Positions 10,601 through 17,644 of a DNA stretch of 64,000 bases are shown here, piece after piece; the stretch's first letter is position 1, and each line of letters starts with the position of its first letter. The notes below the pieces were generated by a model. It saw only the letters and a list, made by a program, of their open reading frames with translations, was not told the DNA's origin and did not search any database. Source of the stretch: Bacteroidota bacterium (lineage in GTDB: Bacteria; Bacteroidota; Bacteroidia; Bacteroidales; Tannerellaceae); assembly GCA_023429375.1 (NCBI GenBank), contig JAEYVY010000007.1, positions 558,001 to 622,000 on the forward strand, in the 5' to 3' direction. Position numbers and translations under genes: made by a program.

Positions 10601-11028
10601 TCCAAGGAAACGGTAAGACTCATCGTTTCATCGGTGGTGTGGCTTCGAACTTCTTGCCCGGATCTTCACAAGGTGCAATGGGCAATGTCTTGACTAACTA
10701 CAATGACCGCTGGACTCCGGAAAATCCGAGCGAAGATGTTTTCTATCCGCGCCTAAGCTATGGGGCGAATACGAACAACAGCCAGAATTCGACTTGGTGG
10801 CTGCGTAATATGAGCATGCTGCGTATGAAGGATATAGAAGTCGGATATACGTTGCCCAAACGTTGGATGAGTCGGATCGGATTGGAAAATATCCGCCTGT
10901 ATGCTAAAGGGTCAAATTTATTGACATTCTCGGCTTTTGATCTCTGGGACCCGGAACTTGGTACGCAGAACGGTGCGAAATACCCGATTATGAAATCTGT
11001 CTCATTCGGTATTGATGTTAATTTCTAA
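7669..11028 (+). CDS. SusC-like TonB-dependent outer membrane transporter with STN signalling domain
   Basis: A 1119-aa outer membrane transporter. In order: signal peptide (1-35), STN (secretin/TonB N-terminal) domain (about 38-110), carboxypeptidase-regulatory-like beta-sandwich (about 124-205), TonB plug (about 215-325, with VLVDGIER and GVRGANGVILVKTK), then the 22-strand barrel ending in a terminal Phe. The STN domain marks it as a transducer that signals substrate binding to the FecR anti-sigma factor encoded just upstream. SusD follows after 29 bp and would form the lid of the complex. No hydrolase is linked, so the substrate (glycan or peptide) cannot be read from the locus. Confidence 0.93.
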   Translation: MKYQKLKRNLYTACVVANLFLIPSPVLWAEQSYAQSTRLSLELSNATISDVFASVEKNSEYRFFYSDAVRAELYRNVDVNIKNKTIDRILSEVLDGTNLTYFLNDRQVMIIRKEEKTQQEKKISINGTVRDAQQEPLPGVNVLVKGTTIGTTTDIDGNYFISVPDKNAVLVFSYIGFESQEVKVGGQININVNMSEESNSLDEVVVVGYGSQKRASVVGSITAIEPAQLQQGTTRAVSNNLAGQLAGVIAVQRNGEPGSDGSDFWIRGISSFKRTGVSPLVLVDGIERTLDDLSAAEIESFSVLKDAAASAVYGVRGANGVILVKTKRGQLGKPKVNFHLEQGFTKPTQLPDYIGSVDYLSLMDELYMDAGNPNPLYGEEMINNYRNNVDPELYPNVNWLDAVSKDMASNTRGDLTITGGSDILRYALVASYYGERGIFVRDESKDWDSSTRLNKYNIRSNVDINVTKTTVVGISIGGYLQEQNGMAVSGQDVWNHAFETPPFVHPIQYSEGRDVRVRERTNPWAEATQHGYQTTSSSKVESLFSVEQDLKFITPGLKFKGLFSFDRYSKSWVKRHRTPTYYNPATGRDEEGNLLLSVGTDGQEFLDTENKGEWGNKATYLEGNITYDRTFDGKHAVNAMFLYNQRDYQDGNVVPFRRMGIAGRASYTYDNRYIAEFNFGYNGSENFTKGNRFGFFPSVAVGYMLSEEKFMEKYKDTFSKIKFRASWGLTGNDQLDGRRFAFLPTIDTDGSYKWGVNNDYNRASRFEGEFGVMNLTWETVEKLNVGTEIGLWNALDLQVDWFKEQRRDIFMQRNNIPSAAGFRKTPWANYGKVDNIGVDLSLTYNQQITKDLHIGFRGTFTYAHNTIVEMDEALGVMGTNRQRTGHSVNELFGLVADGLFTEDDFVTNDKGDLVLKEGIPSHTFNSVRPGDIKYVDIDGDGSITNKDEVAMGGTVNPEIVYGFGATARYKQVDFNVFFQGNGKTHRFIGGVASNFLPGSSQGAMGNVLTNYNDRWTPENPSEDVFYPRLSYGANTNNSQNSTWWLRNMSMLRMKDIEVGYTLPKRWMSRIGLENIRLYAKGSNLLTFSAFDLWDPELGTQNGAKYPIMKSVSFGIDVNF

Positions 11029-11057
11029 TTTGAGTTTAAGTTTATAAAAATAGAATC

Positions 11058-13016
11058 ATGAAACTGTTTAAATACATAACGATAGCTTTTTCAAGTCTTT
11101 TTATGTGTGGTTGTTCGGACTATTTGGATAATGCTCCGGATGATACGTTGACAATGGAAATGGTCTTCAATGATAGAATTCGTACAGAGGATTGGTTATC
11201 AGGCGTATATAATCGTATTCCAGATAATTATTGGGATTTGTTGAAAGTTTGGGGGTATGACTCGATGGGGGATGATTTGGATCCGTCGCAGCGTTGGTAT
11301 CAATGGTGGGGGAATTCACTGAACTTCATCATCGGACAGTGGTTTACTAGTTCGACCTGGGATGCTGCCATTTGGAGTGCGAACCCGATTCGTATTCGTT
11401 CGGCTTATCTTTTCATTGAAAATGCTCACGCGTTGCCGGATCAGGGGGTGAGTGAGGCTAACATCGAACGGATGAAGGATGAATGTCGTTTTTTGATTGC
11501 CTATTATTATTGGCAAATGATTGAAGCTTATGGAAGTGTTCCTTTTTTCGATGGACTGGCAGATGTGAATGATCCGAATTTGATGCGTGGACAAATGCCT
11601 TTCGATGAAATGGTAGATTGGATTGATGCACAGTTGGTTGACCTTTCCAAGAAACTTCCGGCTTCTTACTTGAATGAATCTACACAATTTTATGGTCGTG
11701 CCACTTCCATCATGTGTTTGGCGGTTCGTGCCCGTATGTTGTTGTTTGCTGCAAGTCCGTTGGTAAATGGGAACGAATGGTATGCAGGTTTCAAAAATTA
11801 TGATGGTAAATTCCGGTTCAGCCAAACTTACGATCCTGCAAAATGGAAACGTGCCGCAGATGCTAACCGGGAGTTGATCGAAGCAGCACATGCTGCCGGT
11901 CATGATTTGGTACGTGAATATAATGCCGATGGCAGTATTGATCCTTTCATGTCTTGTTATAATGTGTTTTTCCTGCGCGGCGATCAGAATCCGGAAGCTC
12001 TGTTCATCCGTTCCGACTGTAATTTCAGTGAGTTTGAAAAACATGCTACTCCGCGTGGAGCATCCGGTAACGGCGGTTTGGGTGTCTATCAGACATTGGT
12101 CGATGCCTTCGCCATGAAGGATGGTTCCCTTCCGATTACCGGTTATGATGGCAATTATGGAAAACCGATTATCAACAAGGAATCCGGCTATACGGAACGC
12201 GGTTTTTCTGCGCAAAAGGATATCCGTAAAACTAAGTACAATCTTTACCGTAATTGTCCGGGAGCTACAGTCGACTCGGTTGGCGCAGATGGTTGTACCT
12301 ATAATCAAGTGGCTGCCTCCGGCACTTACAATATGTATGTCGGTCGTGAACCTCGTTTCTATTTGACGGTGATGTGGAATCGTCAGTGGTATCATCAGGC
12401 AGAACGTGAAGTACAAATGATGTCGAACGAACAAGACGGCGGTCCTACGCATGACGCTCCGCAAAACGGTTATCTGAACCGTAAGAAAGTCTCATTGGAT
12501 CAAAACCAGCGTAACGGTATACATCCGTATCGTCCGGGTATCCTTTACCGTTTGGGCGAGGCTTATCTGAATTATGCCGAGGCTTTGAATGAGTGCGATC
12601 CGGGTAATCCTGACATCTTGAAGTATCTGAACTTGATTCGTGAACGTGCCGGTATGCCGCAGTATGGAACCGGAAAGGATAGTAATGGTTTTGATAAAAT
12701 TCCATTGAACGGCCAGGATGAGGTGCGCGAAGCGATCTATCATGAACGTCGCGTAGAACTTTGCTGTGAAAACGGCTTGCGTTATTTAGACCTCCGTCGT
12801 TGGAAGAAAGCGGAAGAAGTGTTGAATCAACCTATGTATGGTATGAATTTCAGTGGAACGAAGTTGTCGGATGATCCAAATGATGATGCTGCATTCTTCA
12901 AGCGCACGCAATATATCAAACGTGTCTACGAGCGTAAATTCTATTGGTATCCGATCTATCAAGATCAAATAGATAAAGACCCGACACTTGTTCAGGCTCC
13001 GTTCTGGGACAAGTGA
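11058..13016 (+). CDS. SusD/RagB-like nutrient-binding outer membrane lipoprotein
   Basis: A 652-aa surface lipoprotein: a signal peptide ends in a lipobox at Cys19 (FMCGCSDYLDN). TPR-like helices typical of SusD follow, and the C-terminal RagB region carries GEAYLNYAEALNE, LIRERAGMP and ERRVELCCENGLRYLDLRRW. It pairs with the upstream SusC and would cap the transporter and bind substrate at the cell surface. It ends 28 bp before a bidirectional terminator shared with the convergent sigma gene. Confidence 0.93.
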   Translation: MKLFKYITIAFSSLFMCGCSDYLDNAPDDTLTMEMVFNDRIRTEDWLSGVYNRIPDNYWDLLKVWGYDSMGDDLDPSQRWYQWWGNSLNFIIGQWFTSSTWDAAIWSANPIRIRSAYLFIENAHALPDQGVSEANIERMKDECRFLIAYYYWQMIEAYGSVPFFDGLADVNDPNLMRGQMPFDEMVDWIDAQLVDLSKKLPASYLNESTQFYGRATSIMCLAVRARMLLFAASPLVNGNEWYAGFKNYDGKFRFSQTYDPAKWKRAADANRELIEAAHAAGHDLVREYNADGSIDPFMSCYNVFFLRGDQNPEALFIRSDCNFSEFEKHATPRGASGNGGLGVYQTLVDAFAMKDGSLPITGYDGNYGKPIINKESGYTERGFSAQKDIRKTKYNLYRNCPGATVDSVGADGCTYNQVAASGTYNMYVGREPRFYLTVMWNRQWYHQAEREVQMMSNEQDGGPTHDAPQNGYLNRKKVSLDQNQRNGIHPYRPGILYRLGEAYLNYAEALNECDPGNPDILKYLNLIRERAGMPQYGTGKDSNGFDKIPLNGQDEVREAIYHERRVELCCENGLRYLDLRRWKKAEEVLNQPMYGMNFSGTKLSDDPNDDAAFFKRTQYIKRVYERKFYWYPIYQDQIDKDPTLVQAPFWDK

Positions 13017-13044
13017 GAATGTACAAAAAGTTATTCGTAATGCT

Positions 13045-13070
13045 AAAGAGGGGCAAAACTGCCCCTCTTT
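13045..13070. terminator. Bidirectional terminator between susD and the sigma gene
   Basis: AAAGAGGGGCA (13045-13055) pairs with TGCCCCTCTTT (13060-13070), an 11-bp perfect stem. A and T tracts on each side allow use by both converging genes. Confidence 0.85.
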
Positions 13071-13075
13071 ATTGT

Positions 13076-13612
13076 TTATCTCAGGAACATCAGTAGAAAC
13101 AATAGTTCAATTTTTCCTTGTTGCATACGTTCTATGGCACGGTAGATCATTTTTCGCACACTTTTGGGAGTGATATTAAGTATTTCGGAAATTTCTTGTA
13201 TGGAGAGTGCTTTGATAAAGCGCAAATATATGACTTCCCGCTGCTTGTTTGTCAGTAAATTCAATAGGTTTTCAACCTCTTTCTCATAGTTTCTTCTTTC
13301 TTCTTCATCTTCCATTAAAGCTTCGGCATCAACTTCTATTTTGAAATCGTATTCGACTTCTTCATCTAAGCTAAGCCAGTTCGCCTGTTTACGTAAAGAT
13401 GTTATTATCTTGTTCTTGAGAGCACTAAACAGATAGGATTTCGGAGAACCGAGAATTTCTATTTTATCAGCCGATTCAAACAAGTGCAAAAAGAGATCAT
13501 GTATTGCATCTAATACAAAATCTTTTTCCACTCCGAAGGCTATTCCATAGGCGAACAACTCATCTATATAGTTCTCATACCATTTATCAATTTCTGATTT
13601 GATATTTGACAT
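13076..13612 (-). CDS. ECF RNA polymerase sigma factor (sigma-70 family)
   Basis: A 178-aa sigma factor. Region 2 spans about residues 10-75 (DAIHDLFLHLFESADKI, SPKSYLFSALKNKI). Region 4 spans about 118-170 (LLTNKQREVIYLRFIKALSIQEISEILNI then TPKSVRKMIYRAIERMQ). It probably serves the FecR-SusC-SusD genes on the other strand and the same island: substrate binding at SusC would free it from FecR. Its stop lies 5 bp from the shared terminator. Its own promoter fits at 13643-13673. Convergent placement, rather than sigma directly upstream of fecR, is the odd feature. Confidence 0.88.
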   Translation of the reverse strand: MSNIKSEIDKWYENYIDELFAYGIAFGVEKDFVLDAIHDLFLHLFESADKIEILGSPKSYLFSALKNKIITSLRKQANWLSLDEEVEYDFKIEVDAEALMEDEEERRNYEKEVENLLNLLTNKQREVIYLRFIKALSIQEISEILNITPKSVRKMIYRAIERMQQGKIELLFLLMFLR

Positions 13613-13642
13613 TTCGTATTGGTACAGTGAAATTTAAAACCG

Positions 13643-13673
13643 CAAAAATATAGAATCTCATTCGAATAGGCAA
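13643..13673 (-). promoter_or_regulatory. Promoter of the ECF sigma gene
   Basis: On the minus strand TTG (13673-13671), 20 bp, then TATTTTTG (13650-13643), about 30 bp before the ATG at 13612. It fits the Bacteroidetes promoter form. Confidence 0.55.
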
Positions 13674-13785
13674 TGAAATATCAAGGCTACGCACCAAAAT
13701 TGTAATTGCCTTAGTTGTTCAACAGGGTGACCGTATCACAATTTTCTAAGGTCATGATCTCTATACGGAGTTTTCACAAATCCTC

Positions 13786-13881
13786 TATCACTCTATCACT
13801 ACGAAGGTTATGGCTATTAATATTCAAGCGTTAGAGGCTGTGATACAGGACGTTTTCCTCTATCACTCCTCTATCACTTCT
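13786..13881. repeat. Clustered CTATCACT repeats
   Basis: The octamer CTATCACT, often within CCTCTATCACT, occurs four to five times in under 100 bp between the sigma promoter and the insertion element. No ORF covers it. It could be a binding-site cluster or leftover coding sequence; I cannot say which. Confidence 0.4.
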
Positions 13882-14147
13882 GACACATTGTGTCTCGTCC
13901 TGATTTTGGTTGACTGTGTATTAAAAAAATCCTGTTATAGGTTGTCTATAAATGTAAAAAAACAGACAATCCTTTCTTAATCCTAAAATAAGTTACCTTA
14001 TCCTGTTTCACTACAGGACAGGGGGCTTTTCACAGCCAAACTCATCGGCCGGGGAGCGCCCAAGCGGCAAGGGGCAGGGCCACCTGTCCCGACGAGCGTT
14101 TCCGGTCTCTGTTCTATTTTGTTGCAAATATATCAGTTTGATCCTGT

Positions 14148-15056
14148 TCATAAAAGAATAGCTTGTTTACGTTTATAAATAGTTTTCCATTTTCTTTTTA
14201 AAGGCCCCTTCTTCGCATGCGCCTCTTCAGGTGTCAACATTTCCACACTACTGTGAGGGCGCCGGGTGTTATAAATATCGATCACTTTCCTCACTATATC
14301 CCGAGCCTGGCCGAGCGTTGTTATCATTTCTTTATTCAACCATTCTTCTTTTAATATTCCATTGACACGTTCAGCTATTGCATTCTCTCTGGGATCTCCG
14401 TTTTCTGTCATACTTATACGACATTTAATGCCTTGTAAAATTGAGATATAATCTTTGCTACAATATTGTACTCCTCTATCCGAATGATGGATCAGATCGC
14501 TTCCCGGGGGAAGTGTTTCCAAGGCCATATTCAACGCTTTTATCGGACCGGACATCTCCAGGGAATCCTCCAGGGCCCAACCGACAATCTTACGGGAGTA
14601 TGCATCTGTGAGCAAACTCAAATAATAGAATCTCCCTTCGACATTGCGGACATAAGTGATATCAGCTACATATAACTGATTGGCTGATAGCGGATCATAA
14701 TCTTTTATCAGATTTGGATACTTATGAAAACGGTTCCATGACAGAGTTGTTACCGGCCGATAAACCCTGGAATGTCTGATCAACAAACCATTGTCGCGTA
14801 GCAAGTCAAAAAACTTATCGCGCCCTATATCCAAATCAGGATGTATCTTGGTTTTTAGGATATGATACAACTTACGACCACCTAAAACCGGTTGGTCCTG
14901 ACGCAGGCTGTTTACCATTTTAAGGATTATTTCCTCACACAACAATTCCGATTGTAACTGTTTTTCTCTCTTATAATAGGCTTGCTTGCTATACCCAAAC
15001 AACGAACAACAATCAGGGATACTTATTTCCGGCTGATTGTCATGAAGCCTTTTCAC
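14148..15056 (-). CDS. IS3 family transposase OrfB (DDE integrase core)
   Basis: A 302-aa transposase part with an N-terminal HTH_21-like segment (GYSKQAYYKRE, GGRKLYHIL) and an rve catalytic core. D is in YVADITYV, the second D in LIHHSDRGVQY, and E in ENAIAERVNGILKEEW, giving the DDE triad. The start is GTG at 15056, overlapping the orfA stop in the -1 frame, so the active enzyme is probably the OrfAB fusion. All catalytic residues are present, so the element may be active. Confidence 0.9.
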   Translation of the reverse strand: MKRLHDNQPEISIPDCCSLFGYSKQAYYKREKQLQSELLCEEIILKMVNSLRQDQPVLGGRKLYHILKTKIHPDLDIGRDKFFDLLRDNGLLIRHSRVYRPVTTLSWNRFHKYPNLIKDYDPLSANQLYVADITYVRNVEGRFYYLSLLTDAYSRKIVGWALEDSLEMSGPIKALNMALETLPPGSDLIHHSDRGVQYCSKDYISILQGIKCRISMTENGDPRENAIAERVNGILKEEWLNKEMITTLGQARDIVRKVIDIYNTRRPHSSVEMLTPEEAHAKKGPLKRKWKTIYKRKQAILL

Positions 15057-15481
15057 TGCTTGGTGCCAGAGTTTTTTCGGATATCGATGTTATAGTGTTC
15101 ATTGGCTAGTTCTATTAGGATTTCCATCGCACGGCGATGAGCTTGCTCATGCTTCAGTTCCTTCTCTTTATCCTTTAACTCCAACTCTTTTTGTTTGAGG
15201 GCGCGTTCCAGTTCTTTGATCCGTTTGGAAAGATCCGATTCGTTTTCTGTCATTTTTATTGATCGCTTTTTGAGTTTCAGTGGTTTTATTGACACTGATG
15301 ATTGTCTTTTTGCCTCAAATTTACGAATCCAATGCGATATTACCGTAGGGTCGCTTATGGAATATTTAAAGGCGATCTCTTTACGGCTTACTCCTAAGCG
15401 ATATTCACCTATAGCTGCTAGGCGAATCTCCAAAGGATAAGGTTCACCCTTGCGACGAGTCAATGACTTCTCTTTTTTCAT
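15053..15481 (-). CDS. IS3 family transposase OrfA (HTH and coiled coil)
   Basis: A 142-aa DNA-binding subunit. Residues 15-55 form a helix-turn-helix (LAAIGEYRLGVSRKEIAFKY, SDPTVISHWIRKFE). Residues 80-120 form a lysine/glutamate-rich leucine zipper, as in other IS3 OrfA proteins. Near its 3' end lies AAAAAAC (15077-15071 on the minus strand), read as A-AAA-AAC. This is a classic -1 slippery heptamer in the right phase. A shift there enters the orfB frame and gives a fused transposase. Confidence 0.85.
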   Translation of the reverse strand: MKKEKSLTRRKGEPYPLEIRLAAIGEYRLGVSRKEIAFKYSISDPTVISHWIRKFEAKRQSSVSIKPLKLKKRSIKMTENESDLSKRIKELERALKQKELELKDKEKELKHEQAHRRAMEILIELANEHYNIDIRKNSGTKQ

Positions 15482-15541
15482 CTTTGTTGACTTTTATGAA
15501 GTCAACCTATTTCAGGACGAGACAGGATGTTAAAAGATTGG

Positions 15542-16105
15542 CTATTTCTCCAGTTTGCGGCGTATGCGACTAACTGTTTCAGGAGTAACCCCTAAGAAAG
15601 AAGCTATACTTTTCAAGGGTACAGTATCTTTAAGGTCAGGACAACGTTTCATTAGTCTTTGATATCGTATTTCAGGTGTACAATACGAATCGAGCAATCG
15701 TTCATACACCATTTCATATAGATTTTCAGCTACATATCTTCCTAATCGTTGAGTTTCCATATTCGTTTCCCAACATTCTATAATATCATGGCGTGATATT
15801 TCATAAACAGAACAGTCTGTTAATGCTTGAATGCTCACAGCTGACAGACAACTTTTCATAAAAGAAGAATAGTCACATACAAATTCATCGGTAAAAGCAT
15901 ATCCTACAATGTGCTCTTCTCCTTCTTCGTCAATATGCGTATATTGAAATGTGCCATGTTTCACCCAACCGGCAAAACGTTCTATCTCATTTTGTCGGAT
16001 AAAGAAATCTTTCTTATGGTAAGTACGCAATATCCCTTTTCTCGCAAATAAATCTTTTACATGGGAATAGTCCAAATTATTGAGATATGTATTAAAATCA
16101 TTCAT
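15542..16105 (-). CDS. Crp/Fnr family transcriptional regulator (second of a tandem pair)
   Basis: A 187-aa regulator with an N-terminal cyclic-nucleotide-binding-type beta-roll (about 15-125) and a short C-terminal winged HTH ending SFLGVTPETVSRIRRKLEK. No Fe-S cysteine cluster like that of Fnr is seen, and the ligand is unknown. Its start lies 9 bp downstream of the stop of a paralogue with the same ending, so the two are one transcript and arose by duplication. It is the island's rightmost operon, next to the IS element. Confidence 0.85.
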   Translation of the reverse strand: MNDFNTYLNNLDYSHVKDLFARKGILRTYHKKDFFIRQNEIERFAGWVKHGTFQYTHIDEEGEEHIVGYAFTDEFVCDYSSFMKSCLSAVSIQALTDCSVYEISRHDIIECWETNMETQRLGRYVAENLYEMVYERLLDSYCTPEIRYQRLMKRCPDLKDTVPLKSIASFLGVTPETVSRIRRKLEK

Positions 16106-16114
16106 TATCGTAAG

Positions 16115-16729
16115 CTATTTGTTCAGTTTGTGGCGGATGCGACTGATTGTTTCAGGTGTGACTTGTAAGAAAGAAGCCACTTCTTTCAACGTAATGTGCT
16201 CTTGAATGTCGGGGCATCTGTTCAATAAATCAAGATAAAGTTCTTCCGTAGTTTTACAGTACATATCCAATAATCTATGATACATCAACAAGTATGATTG
16301 TTCGACAAGCGTACACTTTATTTGCATGGTTTCGGCATTTGTCGTAAAAAATTCCTCTGCCGTTGAATATGGTAGATAGTAAATCTTTGAATCGCAAACA
16401 GCCTCAATAGTGACTAATGACGGTCGGTCGGGATTTATGAATGTGCATAAACTCCCCGCAAATTCATTTGAAAAAGTATATCCTACTATATGTATATTTC
16501 CTCTTTCATCCACATGGGTATATCTCAATAAGCCGTTTTCAATATAAGCCCCCCGGCGGTTCATTTTACCCTGAACAGAGAACTGTTCTCCCTTTTTGAG
16601 TTCGATATAAGCTCCATGTTCCAAGATAAAATGTTTTAATAATTCCAATCGGGAATGCTTACCGTATTGTGCATTGAAGTTCTTCATATGTTTGATATTG
16701 TTAGGGGATGATATTTTTACTAATCTCAT
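16115..16729 (-). CDS. Crp/Fnr family transcriptional regulator (first of a tandem pair)
   Basis: A 204-aa paralogue of the next gene: beta-roll sensor domain (about 30-145, with ENGLLRYTHVDERGNIHIVGYTF matching ...FQYTHIDEEGEEHIVGYAF in the partner) and the C-terminal HTH SFLQVTPETISRIRHKLNK. A start at residue 15 (MKNFNAQYG) is possible. A perfect 10-bp inverted repeat lies 10 bp upstream of the start, suggesting autoregulation. The gene sits just inside the right attachment repeat of the tRNA-Phe island. Confidence 0.85.
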   Translation of the reverse strand: MRLVKISSPNNIKHMKNFNAQYGKHSRLELLKHFILEHGAYIELKKGEQFSVQGKMNRRGAYIENGLLRYTHVDERGNIHIVGYTFSNEFAGSLCTFINPDRPSLVTIEAVCDSKIYYLPYSTAEEFFTTNAETMQIKCTLVEQSYLLMYHRLLDMYCKTTEELYLDLLNRCPDIQEHITLKEVASFLQVTPETISRIRHKLNK

Positions 16730-16738
16730 GTTTTAGGC

Positions 16739-16763
16739 AAAACTACAACTTTATTGTAGTTTT
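16739..16763 (-). promoter_or_regulatory. Perfect palindrome upstream of the Crp/Fnr pair
   Basis: AAAACTACAA (16739-16748), 5-nt spacer, TTGTAGTTTT (16754-16763). The symmetry and the position 10 bp from the first gene's start fit a dimer operator, perhaps for one of the two Crp/Fnr proteins. A 5' UTR hairpin is the alternative. Confidence 0.5.
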
Positions 16764-17086
16764 ACAAAGACATTATTGGCATTTAAAGGAATATAACTAT
16801 TTTTGTAGCAGAGTATTGAAACAGTGGAAACATAAGGCAAATTAAAGAATTTCGCTCGTTTCTATATCGTTACCCATTATTCTATACACTTCTTATAAAT
16901 ATCTGTTATTCAATAGATAATATTCTTATTTTCGTTTTACGAAAACGATAATGTAGCATTTGAAAATATATAAATGCTAAAAAAAACTTCTTGGAGATTT
17001 GATAATTCCAAATAAATATCTACCTTTGCACACAGAAATCGAACCTAAGACACAAAATTGTGTTGAATGGTGAAAAGTTGTGAAAA

Positions 17087-17102
17087 CCTTATTCAAGGGA
17101 CT
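17087..17102 (+). repeat. Possible integrase arm-type site, right
   Basis: Exact copy of the 16-bp sequence at 5243-5258, 61 bp inside the right attachment repeat. Confidence 0.35.
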
Positions 17103-17163
17103 AACATCGTAATAAAGATATAACTTATTGAGAGATAGTGTCATACAAACCGATTTTCGGTTG

Positions 17164-17176
17164 CTGGTGGCACCAC
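17164..17176 (+). repeat. Right attachment-site repeat of the tRNA-Phe island
   Basis: CTGGTGGCACCAC, identical to the tRNA-Phe 3' end at 5124-5136; only CGGTT matches further upstream, so there is no second tRNA. It marks the junction where the chromosome resumes, directly before a strong terminator. Confidence 0.6.
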
Positions 17177-17178
17177 AG

Positions 17179-17216
17179 AAAAAGCCTGAAAGAGTACTCT
17201 TTCAGGCTTTTTCTTT
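17179..17216 (+). terminator. Strong terminator, probably the original tRNA-Phe terminator
   Basis: A 34-bp perfect palindrome (17179-17195 with 17196-17212) followed by a T-run. It lies 2 bp past the right att repeat and terminates no gene there. It would sit right behind tRNA-Phe if the island were removed. Confidence 0.75.
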
Positions 17217-17235
17217 TTTAGGGCGATAGTCCAGA

Positions 17236-17454
17236 TTAGGGCGACGGAGGATCACTGTAAAAAAATGGATCAATCCTAAAAGTCGGTTGGTGAATGTTTA
17301 TAGAAAAAATGGTTTTAAGCCTAAAGATGAAGAAAAGTGTATCTCTTACTCCTCTGAATTGAGCTCTAAAGGCTTTTACTGTGCTACGATGAATCTCTTT
17401 AATGAGCTTTTCTGTACTGGATTTAGATTCTTTATCTGTTGTTTTCGTTGCCAT
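17236..17454 (-). pseudogene. Remnant of a transposase OrfA start
   Basis: A 72-codon frame whose first ~28 residues (MATKTTDKESKSSTEKLIKE, then IHRST) resemble the basic N-terminus of IS3-type OrfA proteins in Bacteroidetes. The rest reads into unrelated sequence that includes the 44-bp repeat shared with 49575-49617. I take it as a decayed insertion-sequence end. It could also be a small unknown protein. The resemblance is from memory of the family, not a search. Confidence 0.4.
17267..17321. repeat. Dispersed short repeat, copy 1
   Basis: 17278-17321 matches 49575-49617 over ~44 bp with a single one-base difference in length. 17267-17292 matches 19337-19362 with two mismatches. The shared core contains AAAGTCGGTTGGTG. 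It probably derives from insertion-sequence ends. Confidence 0.6.
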
Positions 17455-17588
17455 AATCTTTAGCTTTGACAGTGAATAAATATGATCTTTTTTCTACCAA
17501 AACACTTAAACGATTAGACTATAAAGCGGTAACTTTATTATTTTTCAAATGGATCATCAAATATAATAGATTAAGTTTTACACTATAA

Positions 17589-17596
17589 TATATTTG
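17589..17596 (+). promoter_or_regulatory. Probable -7 element of the fic promoter
   Basis: TATATTTG at 17589-17596 fits TAnnTTTG. It overlaps the first operator-like palindrome, so a bound repressor would block it. The -33 element is not clear. Confidence 0.45.
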
Positions 17597-17609
17597 CCTA
17601 TATCGGCAA
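17594..17609. promoter_or_regulatory. Operator-like palindrome 1 upstream of fic
   Basis: TTGCCTATATCGGCAA: symmetrical TTGCC/GGCAA arms around a 6-bp centre. A second copy of the same form lies at 17645-17660. The gene's own HTH domain is a candidate binder. Confidence 0.5.
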
Positions 17610-17644
17610 AAATGAGTATTTTTAATGCAAAATCAATTCAGGAT

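Larger units (their letters stand above)
13891..15524 (-). mobile_element. IS3-type insertion sequence (complete)
   Basis: A 1634-bp element bounded by 25-bp imperfect inverted repeats with 22 matches. The outer 13 bp are exact: TGTCTCGTCCTGA at 13891-13903 and its complement at 15512-15524. It carries orfA and orfB, transcribed leftward and linked by a probable -1 frameshift. No clear target-site duplication is visible. The left 230 bp are non-coding and hold an unusually GC-rich patch at about 14025-14100. It sits between the sigma gene and the Crp pair, so it may have split the island's original gene order. Confidence 0.85.

Noticed and set aside
11316..12464. A 382-codon minus-strand frame
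   Set aside because: It is fully antisense to susD, which is complete and well matched; composition is that of a shadow frame.
14025..14100. GC-rich patch considered as an rRNA or tRNA fragment
   Set aside because: No cloverleaf or recognisable rRNA sequence; reported only as an unusual part of the IS element.
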